Source: Acidobacteriota bacterium (GTDB lineage: Bacteria; Acidobacteriota; Blastocatellia; Pyrinomonadales; Pyrinomonadaceae). Taken from it: 46,519 nt of DNA. Made by a program: the position numbers and the translations under genes. This document shows, in pieces, positions 43,508-46,519 of the stretch (positions within the stretch are counted from its first letter, which is position 1; each line of letters starts with the position of its first letter). Location of the stretch: the NCBI GenBank assembly GCA_020199775.1, contig JAIVJZ010000050.1, positions 2,734-49,252 of the forward strand. The letters run 5' to 3'. The notes beneath the pieces were generated by a model. It did not search any database, was not told where the DNA came from, and saw only the letters and a program-made list of their open reading frames with translations.

Positions 43508-43605
43508 GTCCGCGCTTCTCTCCTTACGTACAGAGGTGTCGAGTATGGCGTGATGTGGTCCGGATGACGTTGAGTCCGAAATTATTCAGGCATTAATTTA
43601 TGAAA

Positions 43606-43637
43606 TTTAGGCTCTTGAGAAGCAAGCATAGCCTAAA
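43606..43637. promoter_or_regulatory. Inverted repeat upstream of the NusG-like gene
   Basis: TTTAGGCT (43606-43613) and AGCCTAAA (43630-43637) are perfect 8-base arms about 100 bases before the start codon. On the minus strand a weak promoter-like pair, TTGCTT, 17 bases, CATAAA, overlaps it. It could be an operator, or an end of the adjacent IS1595 remnant. Confidence 0.4.
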
Positions 43638-43648
43638 GCGGTTATTTC

Positions 43649-43870
43649 TCAAGCAATTCGAGCAGCAAACGACGCAAGTCGTTGTTCCGAATTATTGAAC
43701 CTATATTCGCAATCCTTCAAATGAAGATAGAAGGTGTGAAATGTGATCCCGATGAACTTCTGCAGTCTGAGCCTGGTATAACTGCAGAAGCTCTCGATGC
43801 CATTGACGTGATGCGTGCCTAAGATGAACTCATTGTCACCGTGATTGACTCGATAGCGACTCTACGAATA
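43649..43870 (-). pseudogene. IS1595-family transposase remnant
   Basis: Minus-strand reading gives NHGDNEFILGTHHVNGIESF, SYTRLRLQKFIGI and FYLHLKDCEYRFNN before a stop at 43649. HVNGIESFWS and FYLHLKExEFRFN are hallmarks of the IS1595 DDE domain. A TAG stop lies upstream at about 43866-43868 in the same frame; the N-terminal half is not recognisable. Confidence 0.8.
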
Positions 43871-44779
43871 GTCACAACTACTGGTACAACTTCCTGCTCA
43901 CAAGCGGCAAGAGCTTTGACCTCGTACCTTGCTCGAGTGCGTTGCGAACATTACGCTCATTCTCGCGGTAGTGGCGAAGGAAATTTTTTGTGTCTCAACT
44001 AGGAGACACTTAGGAACTGCTTTCGTGCCGCTAAACTTTTGATTTTGTTGAAGGCTTCGCGCCGGCCGCACCATTTCGGGCAGGGACACCGGCGATGCTC
44101 GCAACATGACTGAACTCTTTTCGGTTGCGGAGGCCCCGAGTCAAGTGGTCATAGTAGTTCTATCATATGAATTACTTACGAGCACATTTGAACGGAAAAC
44201 GCCGTCTCACTTTGGAGACAGCGATACGCTGGCCCCTTTAAGCATCTACGCACACCTCTATCATCCAGTGCTGCTTTATTACGCGAAGCTGTAGTTTGAT
44301 CGGCTCCGCTTTACCCTGCGTGTCGGTCATGGGTGTCACCCGTGTGTAGGGGATATGCGTGAGGAGAGTCGGGCGTTGATAGGACCGATCCCATGCATCA
44401 TCTGCGGCCAAATAGTGCTGCTGTTACTTCTGCTTCTCGGCGACGGTACAGGTAAGGTGGCACTCACACGAAGCGAGCCGACGGCGTCCAGCGGCGCGCC
44501 GGCCGATTATCTGTTTGTTGCGCGTACGGGAGGAGGCCGCCGACGGGGCGCTCGCTCGGTGTCATTGAGAGGTTTGCGAGCAGCTGATAATGATGCCGCT
44601 AGAACGCCTAGTCGCCGAACTCGGCACCTACATCCCACTCAGCAGGGCACCCGCCGGCGACGGTGGTCCGGCGGGGATTGAAGACGCTGGAGGCGTACCG
44701 CCTCACGATCCCCGCTAAAACTGCCATCCGCTCGCCGCCGGCCCACTTCTTTCCAACCTCCGGGTCGTGCTGGCAATCC
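43871..44779. other. Noncoding stretch with no recognisable gene
   Basis: About 900 bases without a convincing coding frame on either strand. The part next to the IS1595 remnant (43871-44110) may be its decayed 5' half, but I see no clear motif. The part before the XRE gene (44300-44779) is GC-rich and yields only short frames. Confidence 0.5.
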
Positions 44780-45568
44780 TTACCGAGCGGTGCGTGCATG
44801 ACCTTTTTCGTTGACGAGGCGCATGGCTGCGGCGGTCACCCGCCCAATGATCAAGGCTTGATCCGGGTAGCTGACCTGGCGGCTGTGTTTGGGTGAGAGA
44901 GGGTGTGGCACCAGCGTCAACCGCCCGTCATGGAGCTCGCACCAGCAGCAGACGTAACTGTCGCGCAGCTCCACGAAGTAGATCGGCCGCTCGTACTCGC
45001 TGTGCCACCCTGTGGCTTCCACCCGCTTCTCCCGGTCGTCGATCTGCACGAACGAGCCGGGCCGTAGCAGCGGGTACATCATCATGTCCTCCAGCCCGAT
45101 GAAGCCATAGAGCGAGTGACGCAGATCGAGATGCTGAAGTAGCGCTAGCGGCACCTTGCCCCAGACTTCAACTATACGCGACAGCAGGTTGGTCTCATTC
45201 AAGCTGCACGTGGGGTCGAAGCACACGGGGAAGCTGACAGCGCTCTCTCTGTCATAGATTTCAAGCGATGCCAAGTGCGTGTTCGGCAGCTCGGTCGCGA
45301 GTTGATGGCCGGCGAAGCGGTCCAGGTCGGCGCCGTATAGCTTGAGCAGCTTATTGACCGGGATGTGGTAAATAGAGCTGAGGCTCAGCAGCTTATGGAT
45401 GTTGGAGGTCGGGTGACCGGCCTCCAGCCGGGTGAGCCACGCCTTGGAGACGAAGAACTCCGGGTTACCGTGCTCGTCGGCCAGTTGCTGGCTGAGATCC
45501 TCGACGTTGCGCAGTGAGATGCCGAGCAGTTGCCTGACTCTTCTCAGTTGATCGTGAGGGTACCCCAT
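44780..45568 (-). CDS. XRE-family transcriptional regulator with a C-terminal S24-like region
   Basis: The 262-aa protein has an N-terminal helix-turn-helix (LRRVRQLLGISLRNVEDLSQ, then FVSKAWLTRLEAG) of the Cro/CI type, about 1-75. The C-terminal half (MMMYPLLRPGSFVQIDD, then a strand-rich segment ending VPHPLSP) resembles the LexA/CI S24 fold, without an obvious Ser-Lys protease pair; this part is tentative. Start ATG 45568 with GAGGTG upstream. It is isolated from the cluster by transposon remnants and may not regulate it. Confidence 0.82.
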   Translation of the reverse strand: MGYPHDQLRRVRQLLGISLRNVEDLSQQLADEHGNPEFFVSKAWLTRLEAGHPTSNIHKLLSLSSIYHIPVNKLLKLYGADLDRFAGHQLATELPNTHLASLEIYDRESAVSFPVCFDPTCSLNETNLLSRIVEVWGKVPLALLQHLDLRHSLYGFIGLEDMMMYPLLRPGSFVQIDDREKRVEATGWHSEYERPIYFVELRDSYVCCWCELHDGRLTLVPHPLSPKHSRQVSYPDQALIIGRVTAAAMRLVNEKGHARTAR

Positions 45569-45755
45569 ACCGCCACCTCTATCAGCGAGATTTAGGGAGT
45601 CGGGATAAGTTGGTCCAGGGGAGACTGTGCTATGGTCGGAGACATGTGGGACCTATATGGATAATTTCGGTTGAAAATATCTGCTCCCATCTCCCCATTC
45701 CATTGAAGTTTTCCAGTAGTAGTCTTGCTCCATTTTCTCCGAGGAGACCTGCTGG

Positions 45756-46092
45756 ATGACCGCTCAACTTGCCCTTCGCTTCGACGAAGTTCCTGTCACT
45801 GATAAGACCCAGGCTCGCTATCTTGCCATCGCCCCATGTCCGGCCGGAAAGCTCTCGGCTATTGAGCAAGCCCGACTCTTGAACCTCTCCTATCAGAAAG
45901 TCACGCGATGGCTCCGTGACTTCCGCCAAAGGGGAATGCCCTGACTGTTTCCCATCTCGGAGTTCTCGCCTGAGCCATATACGCCGGAACGTGTGATCGT
46001 CACATTGCTCTACTTCAAGTGTTGTGCTCCTCGTGCTTCTGATCGCGAACTGGCTCGTGCCATCGGCGTTGCCACAGAGCACCCGCTGCATC
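45756..46092 (+). pseudogene. Probable transposase or integrase N-terminal remnant with an in-frame stop
   Basis: The frame encodes an HTH-like segment (LSAIEQARLLNLSYQKVTRW, then DFRQRGMP), meets TGA at 45942-45944, and continues in the same frame with LFPISEFSPEPYTPERVI and ASDRELARAIGVATEH. Homology-like sequence stops near 46092. The exact IS family is not clear. Confidence 0.6.
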
Positions 46093-46398
46093 AGTTTTCC
46101 TGGTCAGGAAATGTCACAAGGGTGCGTCTGAAAGTATACGCTCGCCTCTGAGCGTATTCGTTCTTAGGGTTAAGTTAAGATTGTGAGACCCCTCGGACGA
46201 ACCTTATTGAGACAGTACGCGGGCAATCTAAACCTAAATCAATGACCCGTCAACAGAAAATTTCCCGCAAATTTCAGGTTTCACCTGCAATAGATTTTTG
46301 CAGGGAAGCTATTTGCTCTGAGAATGAAAATATAAAATTCCACAGCTCTTAAAGTATTTTCTTATAGGGGTACATCAGCTCCAATTGCTGAATTAAAC
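46093..46398. other. AT-richer noncoding stretch
   Basis: No gene recognised. The only structure is a small hairpin, CCTGCAA (46284-46290) with TTGCAGG (46298-46304). Base composition is clearly more AT-rich than the cluster. Confidence 0.5.
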
Positions 46399-46519
46399 TG
46401 AACCTTACCCGAAAAAGTAGACAGTGAGATAAGACTCTTCAGAGCCTCCGCCTTAACCGATATAATGGAGGCCAGATGAAAGAGCGAAGACAGTTTACGA
46501 AAGAGTTTAAGGAAGGCGC
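46399..46519 (+). mobile_element. Left end of an IS3-like element, cut by the window edge
   Basis: TGAACCTTACCCGAAAAAG at 46399-46417 looks like the TGA-starting end common in IS3-family elements, followed by a TATAAT box at 46461-46466 and an OrfA start. Only the left end is visible. Confidence 0.6.
46476..46519 (+). CDS. IS3-family transposase OrfA, partial (first 14 codons)
   Basis: ATG 46476 follows GGAGG at 5 bases. The visible N-terminus MKERRQFTKEFKEG is typical of HTH_Tnp_1 OrfA proteins (KRRxFTxEFK). The rest lies beyond the right edge. Confidence 0.75.
   Translation, partial: MKERRQFTKEFKEG

Noticed and set aside
43898..44107. 69-aa minus-strand frame as a gene
   Set aside because: No family features and no ribosome site; it lies in or beside the decayed IS1595 region.
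44355..44681. 108-aa plus-strand frame as a gene
   Set aside because: Low-complexity, Arg-rich composition typical of chance frames in GC-rich DNA, and no recognisable motif.
1..46519. CRISPR array, tRNA or rRNA genes, toxin-antitoxin or phage-defence genes
   Set aside because: No regularly spaced repeats, no tRNA-like cloverleaf or rRNA sequence, and no defence-type protein was recognised.

Overview
This window is one end of a large hybrid lipopeptide/polyketide biosynthetic gene cluster, most likely from an Acidobacteriota genome. The best taxonomic clue is the 808-residue FtsX/MacB-like permease at 23243-25669. It looks like the duplicated orphan permease (ADOP) family that is expanded in Acidobacteriota. 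The assignment is otherwise inferred, since the window has no rRNA, tRNA or housekeeping gene.

Region 1-38.7 kb (core cluster). About 23 genes lie on the minus strand, closely packed, usually with good ribosome binding sites. In transcription order (high to low coordinate) they are: a family-2 O-methyltransferase; an IS630 insertion; two methyltransferase-P450 pairs plus one more P450; a cobalamin radical SAM enzyme; an ABC exporter (ATPase and permease, 2 bases apart); the ADOP permease; a TfoX-N-like small protein; a Rieske ferredoxin; a CCoAOMT-type O-methyltransferase; a fourth P450; a KS-(dead AT)-ACP protein; a methyltransferase; a KS-(dead AT)-ACP-C-A-PCP protein; an MbtH-like protein; an unknown helical protein; a sulfotransferase-SCP2 fusion; an aspartate 1-decarboxylase (PanD); a tryptophan-2,3-dioxygenase-superfamily protein; an unknown 109-residue protein; and a FAAL-ACP-C-A synthetase that runs off the left edge.

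Proposed logic (inference). The FAAL domain activates a fatty acid as acyl-AMP and loads the adjacent carrier protein. The first NRPS module adds an amino acid whose specificity residues read as serine. Other modules add at least one more amino acid, and two KS domains have intact Cys-His-His triads. Both AT domains have lost the catalytic serine (GHSxG has become GCGxG), so an extender unit must come from an acyltransferase outside the window, or the KS domains do something else. PanD could supply beta-alanine. Four P450s with a Rieske ferredoxin, five methyltransferases, a B12 radical SAM enzyme, the TDO-like enzyme and a sulfotransferase imply a heavily decorated product. No thioesterase or other release domain is visible in this window.

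Region 38.7-46.5 kb (cluster edge). This part holds regulators set among decayed mobile elements. A sigma54-type (NtrC-like) response regulator and a NusG paralogue of the RfaH/LoaP/TaA type point the same way as the cluster. An intrinsic terminator candidate follows the NusG paralogue. Between and beyond them are remnants of IS3, IS6 and IS1595 transposases, a truncated second sulfotransferase, an alpha/beta hydrolase that lacks its nucleophile serine, an XRE-type regulator, and the left end of an IS3-like element at the right edge. Many noncoding gaps contain clean inverted repeats. Because the operon is about 34 kb long and sits beneath a NusG paralogue, these are plausible attenuation or antitermination sites.
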